In this document: positions 1 to 8,816 of the stretch, in pieces
Position numbering within the stretch: position 1 is the first letter of the stretch
Layout of the letters: every line of letters begins with the position of its first letter
NCBI GenBank assembly: GCA_017303875.1
Contig: JAFLBP010000022.1
Coordinates: 27,577-91,576, forward strand
Origin: Chitinophagales bacterium
Lineage (GTDB): Bacteria > Bacteroidota > Bacteroidia > Chitinophagales > Saprospiraceae
Reading direction: 5' to 3'
Length of the DNA: 64,000 nt
Position numbers and translations under genes: made by a program
The notes under the pieces: model-generated
Told to the model about the DNA's origin: nothing
What the model saw: the letters and a program-made list of their open reading frames with translations, nothing else
The model's database searches: none

Positions 1-86
1 AACCCCGAACCTCCAAACCCCGAACCTCCGAACCTCCGAACCCGAAAACACAAAAACACTAAAACACTAAAACACTAAAACACCCG
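1..86. repeat. Reiterated-word intergenic tract (CGAACCTCC and AAAACACTA words)
   Basis: The first 45 bases reiterate the word CGAACCTCC with variants. Bases 46-83 reiterate AAAACACTA. The tract stops three bases before the ATG of the acetyltransferase at 87. The same words occur elsewhere directly 5' of start codons: AACCTCC words at 46521-46547 (minus strand) and AAAACAC words at 25769-25843 and 53920-54025. No coding potential is seen. Its origin and function are unknown. Confidence 0.85.
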
Positions 87-551
87 ATGCTCCTGCTCCG
101 CTGCACCTCCGACAACGAAGATTTCAGCGCGCTCGTCCGGCTGCTGGATGCTGACCTGGCCATCCGCGATGGCGAGGATCACGCGTTTTACCATCAATTC
201 AATAAAACGGCCGGCATGGACACCTGCTTAGTGGGCTATCTCGAAGGCCAGCCCGTGGCCTGCGGCGCCTTCAAACCCTGGAGCGAAGACGCCGCCGAGG
301 TGAAACGCATGTACGTGCTGCCCGATATGCGCGGCCGGGGATTCGCGGGCCTTGTGCTGCGCGAACTGGAGCGCTGGGCCGCAGAAAAAGACTATCGCCG
401 CTGCGTGCTGGAAACCGGCAAACAACAGCCCGAAGCCATCGCTTTGTACGAAAAAAGCGGCTATACCCGCATTCCCAACTACGGGCAATATGCCGGCATT
501 GAAAACAGCGTTTGCTTTGAAAAGAAAATCCAGATTCAGGACACCTTATAA
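87..551 (+). CDS. GNAT family N-acetyltransferase
   Basis: A 154-residue protein covering a complete GNAT fold. It should transfer an acetyl group from acetyl-CoA to an amine, and the acceptor cannot be read from sequence. The acetyl-CoA pyrophosphate-binding motif is visible as RGRGFA (residues 82-87, pattern R/QxxGxG/A). It is followed by the alpha-3 helix and by YEKSGY (121-126), the usual beta5-alpha4 signature. Cytoplasmic, with no signal peptide. The ATG lies right after the A/C-rich word repeat, so the repeat would form its 5' leader. A 143-bp gap separates it from a second, unrelated GNAT protein on the same strand. Confidence 0.88.
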   Translation: MLLLRCTSDNEDFSALVRLLDADLAIRDGEDHAFYHQFNKTAGMDTCLVGYLEGQPVACGAFKPWSEDAAEVKRMYVLPDMRGRGFAGLVLRELERWAAEKDYRRCVLETGKQQPEAIALYEKSGYTRIPNYGQYAGIENSVCFEKKIQIQDTL

Positions 552-700
552 AAAGGATAAAAACTACAGGTAGCTTTACAGCACTGCAAGTTACACTCTT
601 ACAGTCTCCACGAAGTAACGCTAAAAACCAAACTTTTACAATCCATTGAAAATCAAAATAAAAGAATCCATCCATCTTCTAATCCACCCAAATCGTGGTC

Positions 701-1222
701 ATGAGATTTAACCCGCAACCCACGCTTTCCGACGAATTACTGCTGCTGCAACCCTTGCAGGCCGACGATTTTGAGCGCCTGTACGCCGTTGCTGCCGACC
801 CCTTGCTTTGGGCACAGCACCCCAACCCGGATCGCTGGCAACGCCCGGTTTTTGAAAATTTCTTTCGCGGGGCCATGGAATCGGGTGGCGCGCTTTTGAT
901 TTTGCATCAGGAAACGGGTGCCGTGATGGGGTCTTCGCGTTTTTACGACTGGGAGCAGCGACCCAACGCCGTTTTTATCGGTTATACGTTTTTCGGACGG
1001 CAGTTCTGGGGCGGCCGCTACAACCCTGCTGCCAAGCGCCTGATGGTCAATTATGCCCTGCAATCCTTTGAGTGGGTGCTGTTTCACGTAGGCGCCAATA
1101 ACATCCGCTCGCAAACGGCGATGGAACGCTTAGGCGCGCAGCAGATTGGTACCGAAACCGTGGCGTATTACGGCGAGCCGGATCGGGTGAATGTGTTGTA
1201 TGCGTTAGACACGCCTTTGTGA
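701..1222 (+). CDS. GNAT acetyltransferase, RimJ/RimL type
   Basis: A protein of about 173 residues of the GNAT_3 (RimJ/RimL-like) type, whose members acetylate protein N-termini or small amines. The central segment FWGGRYNPAAKRLM fits the acetyl-CoA loop of this family. The later NIRSQTAMERLGA fits the conserved N-x-x-S...LG(F/A) block near the C-terminus. I place the start at the ATG at 701; an in-frame GTG at 695 would add two residues. The 3' end overlaps the 3' end of the convergent TPR gene by 18 bases. Substrate unknown. Confidence 0.85.
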   Translation: MRFNPQPTLSDELLLLQPLQADDFERLYAVAADPLLWAQHPNPDRWQRPVFENFFRGAMESGGALLILHQETGAVMGSSRFYDWEQRPNAVFIGYTFFGRQFWGGRYNPAAKRLMVNYALQSFEWVLFHVGANNIRSQTAMERLGAQQIGTETVAYYGEPDRVNVLYALDTPL

Positions 1223-3229
1223 ATACCATTTTTTTTGAAGGGTATAGCGTGTAAATCCTGCAAAGTAAACAAGATTGGCTATTGCCCAAACAAACCAAAT
1301 CATAAATGGAATACACACAATAAAAAGGCTAACTACTGAGAAAAACATATCCTCAATTGCTTCTCGTTGCCTTTCCTTAATAGTGCGACTAATGACTAGC
1401 GTCTTATAAGAATTTTTTATTAATAGTAACAAGCAGGAAAGAGCTTTGATATACTGAAACCGCATGCCATAGATTCGTGTCAACGCTAAAATATCATGTT
1501 TCAGAGAAAAGTAGCTTGATAAATTATCCGGATTTCTTTTAATCACCTCCCCTGAATAATAACAAGATTTTTTATAATGCCATAAAGCATTCTTAAATTT
1601 TAATCTTGATTCATAACAACGGGCGATATTATAATTATTTAAGGATAAGGAATTTAGCATAGCAATATTTTTTTTAATAAAAAAATATTGCATATTAAAT
1701 TCAATTACCTTTTTTAAATACCCAATAGAGAGATTATATCTGGAAATGTTTTTATATAAAATACCTAATTCAGAATTACACCAGCGCAGGGCATTTTCGT
1801 GATAAAAAGAAAGACTTCTTAGCTTGCAGATTTTAGTATATATTTCATGCGCTTTCAATAAATATAATTCAGCATAATAATAGTTTTTCTGTTGTCGACA
1901 GAAATATCCCAGTTCGTAGTAAACATCACCTTTCATAGTCAAGGCATTAATCTCATCAGGGTTTTCTGCCAGCACTTTTTCAAACTCCGTTATTGATTTT
2001 TTATAATATTCCAGCGTATTTTTGCTTTTTCGCCGACTTCTGGCGATATTTGCCAAGCGATACAAACTAAGTCCTTTGCCATAATAATTTTCAGATCGCG
2101 GGTCTTCCCGGAGTAGTTTTTCACGAAACTCAAGTGAGGCTTCCGACAGCGTAACGGCTTCGAAATATTCACCTGTTTTTTGCTTAATAAACGAAAGCCG
2201 GTGCAGAGCATAAGCTGCACGATCATCAGACTTCCAGTGTTCATTATTGCTACTCTTTTGTACTACCTCTAGAATATTTTGGAAAGTAATGATGGCGTCA
2301 TTCCAGCGTTTTAAATTAATTTGCAAATTACCCAAAAACTCATACAAACTTATATGCTCAATAATGCCTTCTCCTTTAGCTTCAATTATTTGTATGGCTT
2401 TTTTTACAAGCACTATGGCCTTTTCCTCTTCGTCTGTATTCCAATAAATCCGCGCACGCAGATGCAACTCCTCCAAATCGCCTTCATCCCAGGCATCATT
2501 GTATGCTTCCATCAACTGTATGGCCTCCGCATGAAGTTCCTGCTCACTATACGTTTTGGCCAGCGAAAGCACAATATCAGCCGCGATTCTGCGGCGGCTC
2601 AAATTGGCCTCCGCAGCCTCCTTGAGCTGCGCTTTGAGTAGTTTTACCCGTTGTTCGAGCACTTCATAGGCTTCAGAACTGCGTTGCTCTTTTCTGTAAC
2701 GGCGCTCCAATTCCGGGAGCAGCGCTTCCAGGTGGGGCGTATCTTCAAAATTAATCGTAGAGATGCGTCGCTGCGAAAACAGGTCGGCAGCGCGATTGCC
2801 GATTCGTTGCAAATGCGCTTCTGAAACCCAAAAAAGGATAGGTTTTCCAAGGGCATTCAGTTCTTCCCGGCTAAAATTCAGATGTTGCACAAAATCATTG
2901 TCCTGCAGCACCTCGTCCAATCCGGTAACAACCAGGGCGTCGGCATCTTTAATGGCCTGTCGGAGTTGTTCCACCAGGGGGCGATCATCTATACTCTGGT
3001 CATTTTCATAATGATGCACCTGAATTTTTTTACCCAGTCGCCGGGCCTGATCTTTAAGTTCCGCATTAACCCCCTGAACCATGGCGGGGTGTCGTGAGGT
3101 GGCAAAACCATATCCACGCTCTTCTTCGCGGGTCAGAAAGCGCAGCAGGGTTCGGATGCTGCTGTGATATTCGGCAGCGCGTTCATCGAAGTGATCGTAT
3201 GCACCGTTGTATTCAGGTTTATTCGACAT
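1205..3229 (-). CDS. TPR protein with degenerate STAND-type N-terminal domain and C-terminal membrane segment
   Basis: 674 residues. The first ~200 resemble the non-P-loop domain often fused to TPR arrays in bacterial STAND/conflict proteins: an ADALVVTGLDE strand, then LNFSREELNALGKPILFWV, then a short acidic segment. Residues ~210-600 are helical TPR-like repeats (LHLRARIYWNTDEEEKAI, YEFLGNLQINLKRWNDAI). Near the C-terminus a ~30-residue hydrophobic stretch beginning FFSVVSLFIVCIPF predicts one or two membrane helices. The gene starts three bases after the stop of the upstream ATPase, so the two are almost certainly co-transcribed. The 3' half (about 1240-2000) is much more AT-rich than the 5' half, suggesting a mosaic gene. 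Function is inferred only: sensor plus membrane effector. Confidence 0.75.
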   Translation of the reverse strand: MSNKPEYNGAYDHFDERAAEYHSSIRTLLRFLTREEERGYGFATSRHPAMVQGVNAELKDQARRLGKKIQVHHYENDQSIDDRPLVEQLRQAIKDADALVVTGLDEVLQDNDFVQHLNFSREELNALGKPILFWVSEAHLQRIGNRAADLFSQRRISTINFEDTPHLEALLPELERRYRKEQRSSEAYEVLEQRVKLLKAQLKEAAEANLSRRRIAADIVLSLAKTYSEQELHAEAIQLMEAYNDAWDEGDLEELHLRARIYWNTDEEEKAIVLVKKAIQIIEAKGEGIIEHISLYEFLGNLQINLKRWNDAIITFQNILEVVQKSSNNEHWKSDDRAAYALHRLSFIKQKTGEYFEAVTLSEASLEFREKLLREDPRSENYYGKGLSLYRLANIARSRRKSKNTLEYYKKSITEFEKVLAENPDEINALTMKGDVYYELGYFCRQQKNYYYAELYLLKAHEIYTKICKLRSLSFYHENALRWCNSELGILYKNISRYNLSIGYLKKVIEFNMQYFFIKKNIAMLNSLSLNNYNIARCYESRLKFKNALWHYKKSCYYSGEVIKRNPDNLSSYFSLKHDILALTRIYGMRFQYIKALSCLLLLIKNSYKTLVISRTIKERQREAIEDMFFSVVSLFIVCIPFMIWFVWAIANLVYFAGFTRYTLQKKWYSQRRV

Positions 3230-3232
3230 AAA

Positions 3233-4573
3233 TTACAGCTTGCCGCGTTCGCGCAGTACGTCCTTTACAAGCGGATGAACATCGCACCAGCCCTCTCCGT
3301 TGTATCCCAAAATACAGAGATTTTGCCGCAGGCGCATTGCGGCTGTCGTATTATCCAACTGTTTGGTTTTACTCTGCGCCAGCTCAACCAAAACTTTATA
3401 ATAATCTTCTACTTTAAGCCCGTTTTCTTCTTCGTAATCCTCTGCGATATTATTAGCATACTCCTTCCGAAGTTTTTGCTGTGCGCGCTCCCAATCTTTT
3501 ATGGTAATAATTCCGCGGTCTTGGTCGAGTGCAAATTCTGCGGCGTTTCTGATAAACAAAAACAAATCGCGCAAAACACCGCCCGACTTAAAAATCATAC
3601 CACTCAGTATAGAAGGATCTTCCAGCAATCGCCCCGGTTCCATGCGCAAGGACACAATCTGCTGCATGGCCTCAAAACCGGGCGGATTAACAGAGCCATC
3701 TTTATTTACTACAGAAATCATGGGCAATTCATAAACATCATGGAAATGCGCCTTGATTTCATTAAATCGCGGACTATGATACAGGGCAATTGGAAATGTA
3801 AAAATTACATTTGCCTTTAGCAAGGTTAACTGGCTGGCATAATTGACAAAAAGGTCTTGCGCCCTGTCTAATGGAATCTTATCCAGATCTTCAATAATTA
3901 TCAATAAATCATGTTTCCCCTGTTTTCTTAATTTAATACGAATTTCCCATAGCAAATCATTACACTGATCCAGCAAATCGGACAATTTAGGCTCTACATT
4001 CGTTTTCAACACTTCCTTTAACGAGCGGCTGCTTTTTGCAGAAACTTTAAATTTATGAAAAAACTGTTGAAAATAAGGTATTCCCAGTTTGCCGTCGGCT
4101 CCAATTTCCGCCTCACCTGTAATATTATATTTATCTCTGATTTCCTGAATCTCTTTCGTCGAAATCCAGGATTGTATTCTGGTCAGATACTCATCGCGAA
4201 TGGGTATATTTTGTTCAAGCGCTACTGTAAATAGACGCTCCATTGTCACTATGAATATTTCAATATAACTTAGATGTGCCGGATCCAACTCTTGCTGAAT
4301 CGAATAGTTAAGCACCAAAAAGTCGTTTTGCAAATCTTTTTGCAGATGATTCATCTCAGTACTTTTTCCACATCCCTTATATCCGACAAAAAGATAGTGC
4401 AAATTCTTGTCTTCATTACTCCGCAATACACGTGCCAGGGTACGTCGGGGGTTGTGATCCCCACGCGCTTCCGAAGTACGGCAATAAAACTGATCCAAAT
4501 CCTCAACAGACAATGGCTCTCCGCTGAAAACCTTGTATATTTCCTCAAGCCGCGTTGCTTTTCGCAAAGACAT
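3233..4573 (-). CDS. STAND/KAP-like P-loop ATPase
   Basis: 446 residues from the ATG at 4573; an upstream in-frame TTG at 4594 is less likely because it overlaps the promoter box. Walker A is GYKGCGKST (about 64-72) and Walker B is LLIIIEDLDKI (about 223-233), with the acidic ED pair typical of AAA/STAND NTPases. The region after it (FTFPIALYHSPRFNEI, then GGVLRDLFLFIRNAAEFA) fits a sensor/arginine-finger and lid region. The C-terminus looks like a winged helix (LRQNLCILGYNGEGWCDVHPLV). It is first in a two-gene operon with the TPR-membrane protein. I infer a regulatory NTPase controlling its partner, possibly in defence. A chaperone-like role cannot be excluded. Confidence 0.75.
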   Translation of the reverse strand: MSLRKATRLEEIYKVFSGEPLSVEDLDQFYCRTSEARGDHNPRRTLARVLRSNEDKNLHYLFVGYKGCGKSTEMNHLQKDLQNDFLVLNYSIQQELDPAHLSYIEIFIVTMERLFTVALEQNIPIRDEYLTRIQSWISTKEIQEIRDKYNITGEAEIGADGKLGIPYFQQFFHKFKVSAKSSRSLKEVLKTNVEPKLSDLLDQCNDLLWEIRIKLRKQGKHDLLIIIEDLDKIPLDRAQDLFVNYASQLTLLKANVIFTFPIALYHSPRFNEIKAHFHDVYELPMISVVNKDGSVNPPGFEAMQQIVSLRMEPGRLLEDPSILSGMIFKSGGVLRDLFLFIRNAAEFALDQDRGIITIKDWERAQQKLRKEYANNIAEDYEEENGLKVEDYYKVLVELAQSKTKQLDNTTAAMRLRQNLCILGYNGEGWCDVHPLVKDVLRERGKL

Positions 4574-4591
4574 AAAACTTTGTTTTAAGGA

Positions 4592-4599
4592 CAAAAATA
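4592..4599 (-). promoter_or_regulatory. Candidate -7 promoter box of the ATPase-TPR operon
   Basis: On the minus strand this reads TATTTTTG, matching the Bacteroidota TAnnTTTG box. It ends about 19 bases before the ATG at 4573. I do not see a convincing -33 TTTG. Confidence 0.4.
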
Positions 4600-4684
4600 G
4601 AACTTTTTTCCCTTACTATGTCTAATTTTTTAAAATAACTTATCCGTACATGCGTACCTTTATCCTATCACAACTACGCTCCCT

Positions 4685-6421
4685 ATGCGCCTGTACCTGC
4701 TCTTCCTGCTCTTCCCCGCACTGCTCCATGCCCAAACGCCAAAAACCTACTGCAACCCCATTAACCTGGATTACGGCTATACGCCCATTCCCAATTTTTC
4801 GGAATGGGGCCGCCACCGCGCTACCGCCGACCCGGTTATTGTGAACTACAAAGGCGATTATTACCTCTTCTCCACCAACCAGTGGGGCTATTGGTGGAGC
4901 AACGACATGAGTCAGTGGCATTTTGTGGCCCGGCATTTCCTGCGTCCTGAACACAAGGTGTACGACGACCTCTGCGCACCCGCCGTCGGCATCATCGGCG
5001 ATACCATGCTGGTGTTTGGCTCCACCTACGGCCGCACTTTCCCGATTTGGATGAGCACCAACCCCAAGGCCAACGAATGGAAAGAAGCCGTACACCAATT
5101 CGACATCGGCGGCTGGGACCCTGCCTTTTTTACCGACGATGACGGCCGCCTGTACCTATACAACGGCTCCTCCAACGAGTACCCGCTCAAAGGCATTGAA
5201 CTCAACCGCAAAACCCTCGAACCCATCGGCACGCGCACTGAATTGATGGTGCTCAAACCCGAACGCTACGGCTGGCATCGCTTCGGCGAACACATGGATA
5301 ATACCTTCCTCAAACCTTTTGTGGAAGGCGCCTGGATGACCAAACACAAAGGCAAATATTACCTGCAATATGGCGCGCCGGGCACCGAATTCAGCGGCTA
5401 TGCCGATGGCGTGGCCGTAGCGGAATCGCCCCTGCACTGGCATTGGGAACAACAAAGCGACCCGCTGTCGGCAAAGGCCGGCGGTTTTGCGCGCGGCGCC
5501 GGTCATGGCGCTACTTTTCAGGATAACTGGCAGAACTACTGGCACGTTTCCACGATGGTGGTGGCCGTAAAAAATAATTTTGAACGCCGTATCGGCATCT
5601 GGCCCGCCGGTTTCGACGCCAACGACGTGATGTACTGCAACACCGCTTTCGGCGACTACCCCCACTTCCTGCCCGGCGGCGCAGCCGATCACCTCAAAAG
5701 CCGATTTACTGGCTGGATGCTGCTCAATTACCAGAAACCCGTGCGCGTGTCTTCCACCCTCGGGGCGCATTATCCCAATTTTGCCGTAGACGAAAGTATT
5801 AAAACCTATTGGTCGGCCGCTACGGGCGAGGCTGGCGAATGGATAGAAAGCGACCTCGGCGCCCTGAGTACCGTACACGCCGTACAGATCAATTATGCCG
5901 ATCAGGATGCCGAATTTTTAGGTAAAAGCGCAGGCGTTTTCCACCAATATGTCCTGTACCACTCCAAAGACGGCAAAAAATGGGAAATTTTAGCCGATAA
6001 AAGTAAAAATACGACTGACGTGCCGCACGATTACCTCGAACTGGCGCAACCCGTGGAAACGCGTTTTATCAAATTGGAAAACCGAAAAATGCCGACGGGA
6101 AAATTTGCCCTGAGCGGCCTGCGCATCTTCGGCAAAGGTAAGGGCGCCGCGCCCGACACCGTAAAACAACTCATCGTGCTGCGCACCGAAGAAGACCCGC
6201 GCTCGGCCTGGATCAAATGGTCGCCCGCAGACGGCGCCTACGCCTACAACCTCTACTACGGCACGCATCCCGATAAACTGTACAACTGCATCATGGTACA
6301 CGACGCGAACGAGTATTGGTTCAAGGCGATGGACCGCAAAAAAACCTACTATTTCAGCATTGAAGCCCTGAATGAAAACGGGGTTTCGGCAAAGACAAGC
6401 GCCATTAAATCAGCGCCTTAG
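4685..6421 (+). CDS. Secreted GH43-type glycosidase with F5/8C and fibronectin III domains
   Basis: 578 residues with a signal peptide ending at about residue 17 (LLHAQ). Residues ~20-340 form a GH43-like five-bladed propeller. The predicted catalytic triad is visible: Asp49 in TADPVI (base), Asp145 in GGWDPAFF (pKa modulator) and Glu214 in FVEGAWMT (acid). Residues ~350-485 look like a coagulation factor 5/8 type C (CBM32-like) domain (ESDLGALSTVHAVQINY). Residues ~490-578 look like a fibronectin III domain. The family acts on arabinose-, xylose- or galactose-containing glycans; the exact substrate is open. It stands alone, divergent from the ATPase operon and without a SusC/SusD pair nearby. 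Confidence 0.85.
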   Translation: MRLYLLFLLFPALLHAQTPKTYCNPINLDYGYTPIPNFSEWGRHRATADPVIVNYKGDYYLFSTNQWGYWWSNDMSQWHFVARHFLRPEHKVYDDLCAPAVGIIGDTMLVFGSTYGRTFPIWMSTNPKANEWKEAVHQFDIGGWDPAFFTDDDGRLYLYNGSSNEYPLKGIELNRKTLEPIGTRTELMVLKPERYGWHRFGEHMDNTFLKPFVEGAWMTKHKGKYYLQYGAPGTEFSGYADGVAVAESPLHWHWEQQSDPLSAKAGGFARGAGHGATFQDNWQNYWHVSTMVVAVKNNFERRIGIWPAGFDANDVMYCNTAFGDYPHFLPGGAADHLKSRFTGWMLLNYQKPVRVSSTLGAHYPNFAVDESIKTYWSAATGEAGEWIESDLGALSTVHAVQINYADQDAEFLGKSAGVFHQYVLYHSKDGKKWEILADKSKNTTDVPHDYLELAQPVETRFIKLENRKMPTGKFALSGLRIFGKGKGAAPDTVKQLIVLRTEEDPRSAWIKWSPADGAYAYNLYYGTHPDKLYNCIMVHDANEYWFKAMDRKKTYYFSIEALNENGVSAKTSAIKSAP

Positions 6422-6441
6422 TATGAGATTATGTTCTCATG

Positions 6442-6486
6442 CCTCGTAGCCGTCGGACGACTTCAGGTCGTCCGACGGCTACGAGG
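6442..6486. terminator. Perfect 20-bp hairpin followed by T tract, palindromic repeat family
   Basis: The arms CCTCGTAGCCGTCGGACGAC (6442-6461) and its exact complement (6467-6486) flank a 5-base TTCAG loop. TGTTTTTTATT follows, so it can act as a terminator for the GH43 gene. A second hairpin, 6500-6526, has 11-bp arms with one mismatch and the complementary loop CTGAA. A related GTCTGACGAC hairpin occurs at 44214-44242. The sequence is therefore a repeat family as well as a terminator. Confidence 0.8.
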
Positions 6487-6548
6487 TGTTTTTTATTCGT
6501 CTGACGACCTGAAGTCGTCCGACGAAGCTAATATCGTTTATTTCCCAA

Positions 6549-7598
6549 TCAATCTTCGTCGTCGAAGAACACCTTGTAGTATTTTTTGCCTTTATCATCG
6601 TCGTAACCGCGTTCGATGAGATCGCGGCGGCCATGCACGTAGATGTGGAAGTTTTTATCGAGTTTGATGACGCTTTTAAACACTTTGGACTCTTTTTTCA
6701 CCGCCTGATTGCTGATGTCAAATTGATCATCCAGCGGCACAGCGTAGGCTTTTACGTATTCGTCGCGGTATTGTTTAAACGCCTCGCGCTGTTCCTCCTC
6801 CGGGAAAAGCGTATTGGCAAAATCGTCGAGTTCAAATTGCTCATTATCTTTAAAATAATCGCCCGAGCGATTGAGCATATCAATGGTATCGGTGCGGTCG
6901 AGACCGAATTTATGCGGCATTTTTTGCGCAATAAATTCACTCGACAGGCCGATGTAATGCCGCGTGTTGAAATAGTTATCTTCAATCGGGCGCAGGCGCA
7001 GATAGGCGTCTTTCCAGAAAGAGCGTTCGCCGCGTTTGCTCACCGTATCCAGGGCGCAAATGCGGTAACCTTCGGCAATGTCGAGGTTAAAAATAAGCGC
7101 TGCCAGTTCGGGTTTTTCTGTAGGAATCCCTTCCAGCACATTGAGGGTAGTGCTTTCGCCGCCGCGTTCGGTTTTCAGGAAAGGGGTTTTATTATGCACT
7201 TTCCACAGTCCGATGGCCGACACCGCTTCATCCTGCAACAACAATTCTTCAAAATGGGCTACAAAAAATTCGCCGCCGAGGAGCTTGGGCGTGTCCATGT
7301 GCTCGTACAGTAGTTGCGCGAGCTGGCCCGCCTGCTCGTTCAGCGTTTCCGGATCTTCAAAAATGCTCATACAGCACTGATAGATCTGGTGATTGCTCAC
7401 GTCCTCTTCATGGTGGAAATAAAAGAACTCCTCCGACTTTTCAAACGGCTTGAGCATGGCGTGAATCAGCATTTCAGCCGCTACTTCATTGAGCGGAATC
7501 AGGCTTTGTTTGGGCACGTTGATGCCTTCGTAACGTTCTTTATTGCCTACCCAGGTGGCGGCAAAACGGCGTAATTGGACGGTTGAAAGGTCGAGCAT
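6549..7598 (-). CDS. Nucleoid-associated protein, NA37/YejK (NdpA) family
   Basis: 349 residues, a full-length match in layout to the NA37/NdpA family (E. coli YejK, 335 residues). These proteins bind the nucleoid; their biochemical role is poorly defined. Recognisable blocks include LYEHMDTPKLLGGEFFVAHF, the NVLEGIP segment, the GERSFWKDAYLRLRP block and the C-terminal FHIYVHGRRDLIERG. Cytoplasmic. A CAAAGGTA sequence 47 bases upstream (TACCTTTG on the minus strand, 7645-7652) is a good -7 promoter box. It is divergent from the glycosyltransferase cluster. Confidence 0.85.
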   Translation of the reverse strand: MLDLSTVQLRRFAATWVGNKERYEGINVPKQSLIPLNEVAAEMLIHAMLKPFEKSEEFFYFHHEEDVSNHQIYQCCMSIFEDPETLNEQAGQLAQLLYEHMDTPKLLGGEFFVAHFEELLLQDEAVSAIGLWKVHNKTPFLKTERGGESTTLNVLEGIPTEKPELAALIFNLDIAEGYRICALDTVSKRGERSFWKDAYLRLRPIEDNYFNTRHYIGLSSEFIAQKMPHKFGLDRTDTIDMLNRSGDYFKDNEQFELDDFANTLFPEEEQREAFKQYRDEYVKAYAVPLDDQFDISNQAVKKESKVFKSVIKLDKNFHIYVHGRRDLIERGYDDDKGKKYYKVFFDDED

Positions 7599-7644
7599 GG
7601 CGTAAAACAGAATTTAAGGCACGTAAAAGCCCAATAGTTTCCTG

Positions 7645-7652
7645 CAAAGGTA
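7645..7652 (-). promoter_or_regulatory. -7 promoter box (TACCTTTG) of the nucleoid-associated protein gene
   Basis: The minus strand reads TACCTTTG, a perfect TAnnTTTG box, 47 bases upstream of the ATG at 7598. The -33 element is not clear. Confidence 0.5.
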
Positions 7653-7670
7653 GGATATTGGCGCGGCAAA

Positions 7671-8816
7671 ATGAGCATCGCAATCAACGTCCGGTTTTTA
7701 TTACCGGGAAAATTAGAAGGACTGGGCTGGTATACCCACGAAATTGTACGCCGGATGGTGCTGAACCACCCGGAACAGACTTTTTATTTCCTTTTCGACC
7801 GACCCTACGACCCCGCATTTATTTATGCCGACAATGTGCGGCCAATCGTGCTTTTCCCGCCTGCCCGGCACCCCTTCCTGTGGTATTGGTGGTTCGAATT
7901 CAGCGTACCGGCCGCCCTCAAACGCTGCGGCGCCGAGGTGTTTTTTTCACCCGATTCCTACTGTTCGCTGCGCAGCCCGGTACCAACGGTGATGACCGTG
8001 CACGATCTGGCGCCCCTGCACCCGGCAGCAACGGAAAAAAAACGGGGCCTGCCCCAGCTTACCCGTAAATATTACGAGCATTTTTTACCCAAATTCATCG
8101 AACGCGCCGAAGCCATTCCCGTTGTCTCCGAATTTGTACGCCAGGATGTGCTCAATACCTGCCATACGCCACCGGATAAAGTACATACCGTTTACAATGG
8201 CGCCCGCGATAATTTTCGGCCCTTTTCAGAAGCCGAACAAGCGGCCATCCGGGAAAAATACAGCAACGGGCAGCCTTATTTTTTCTACAATGGCGCCATT
8301 CATCCGCGTAAAAACATCGCGCGCCTGATTGAGGCCTTCAACCGTTTCAAACAGCAAAGCGACGCGCCCCTCAAACTCCTGCTTGCCGGGCGTTTAGCCT
8401 GGAACACCGAAGCCGTGACGGAAGCCGCCGCGCAATCGCCTTTCCGCGACGACATTCATCTGCTCGGCTATGTGCCCGAAGCCGAACTGCCGGGCCTGCT
8501 CGGCGCAGCACTCGCACTCACCTACGTTTCCTTCAGCGAGGGCTTTGGCCTGCCGCTGGTGGAAGCCATGCAATCGGATGTGCCCGTCATCGCTGCCAAC
8601 ACCACGGCCCTGCCTGAAGTAGCCGGCGACGCCGCGCTGCTGGTGAACCCGCATTCGGAAGACGAAATTGCAGCGGCCATGCACCGGGTTTGGCAGGACG
8701 AGGCGCTGCGCCGGGATTTGATTGCCCGCGGGCGAACACGCCGCCAGGCTTTCAGCTGGGATCTGGCCGCCGAACAAATTTACCAACTCCTGCTCCAAAA
8801 CGCCCGCCAAAAGTGA
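7671..8816 (+). CDS. GT4 family glycosyltransferase
   Basis: 381 residues with the GT-B fold of family GT4. The N-terminal Rossmann half starts NVRFLLPGKLEGLGWY. The donor-binding half has NGAIHPRKNIARLIEAF and the E-x7-E motif in FSEGFGLPLVEAM, followed by GDAALLVNP. Enzymes like this add a sugar from a nucleotide donor to a growing surface glycan on the cytoplasmic side of the inner membrane. It is the first of three consecutive plus-strand glycosyltransferases whose ends overlap, so they likely build one glycan. Donor and acceptor are unknown. Confidence 0.88.
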   Translation: MSIAINVRFLLPGKLEGLGWYTHEIVRRMVLNHPEQTFYFLFDRPYDPAFIYADNVRPIVLFPPARHPFLWYWWFEFSVPAALKRCGAEVFFSPDSYCSLRSPVPTVMTVHDLAPLHPAATEKKRGLPQLTRKYYEHFLPKFIERAEAIPVVSEFVRQDVLNTCHTPPDKVHTVYNGARDNFRPFSEAEQAAIREKYSNGQPYFFYNGAIHPRKNIARLIEAFNRFKQQSDAPLKLLLAGRLAWNTEAVTEAAAQSPFRDDIHLLGYVPEAELPGLLGAALALTYVSFSEGFGLPLVEAMQSDVPVIAANTTALPEVAGDAALLVNPHSEDEIAAAMHRVWQDEALRRDLIARGRTRRQAFSWDLAAEQIYQLLLQNARQK

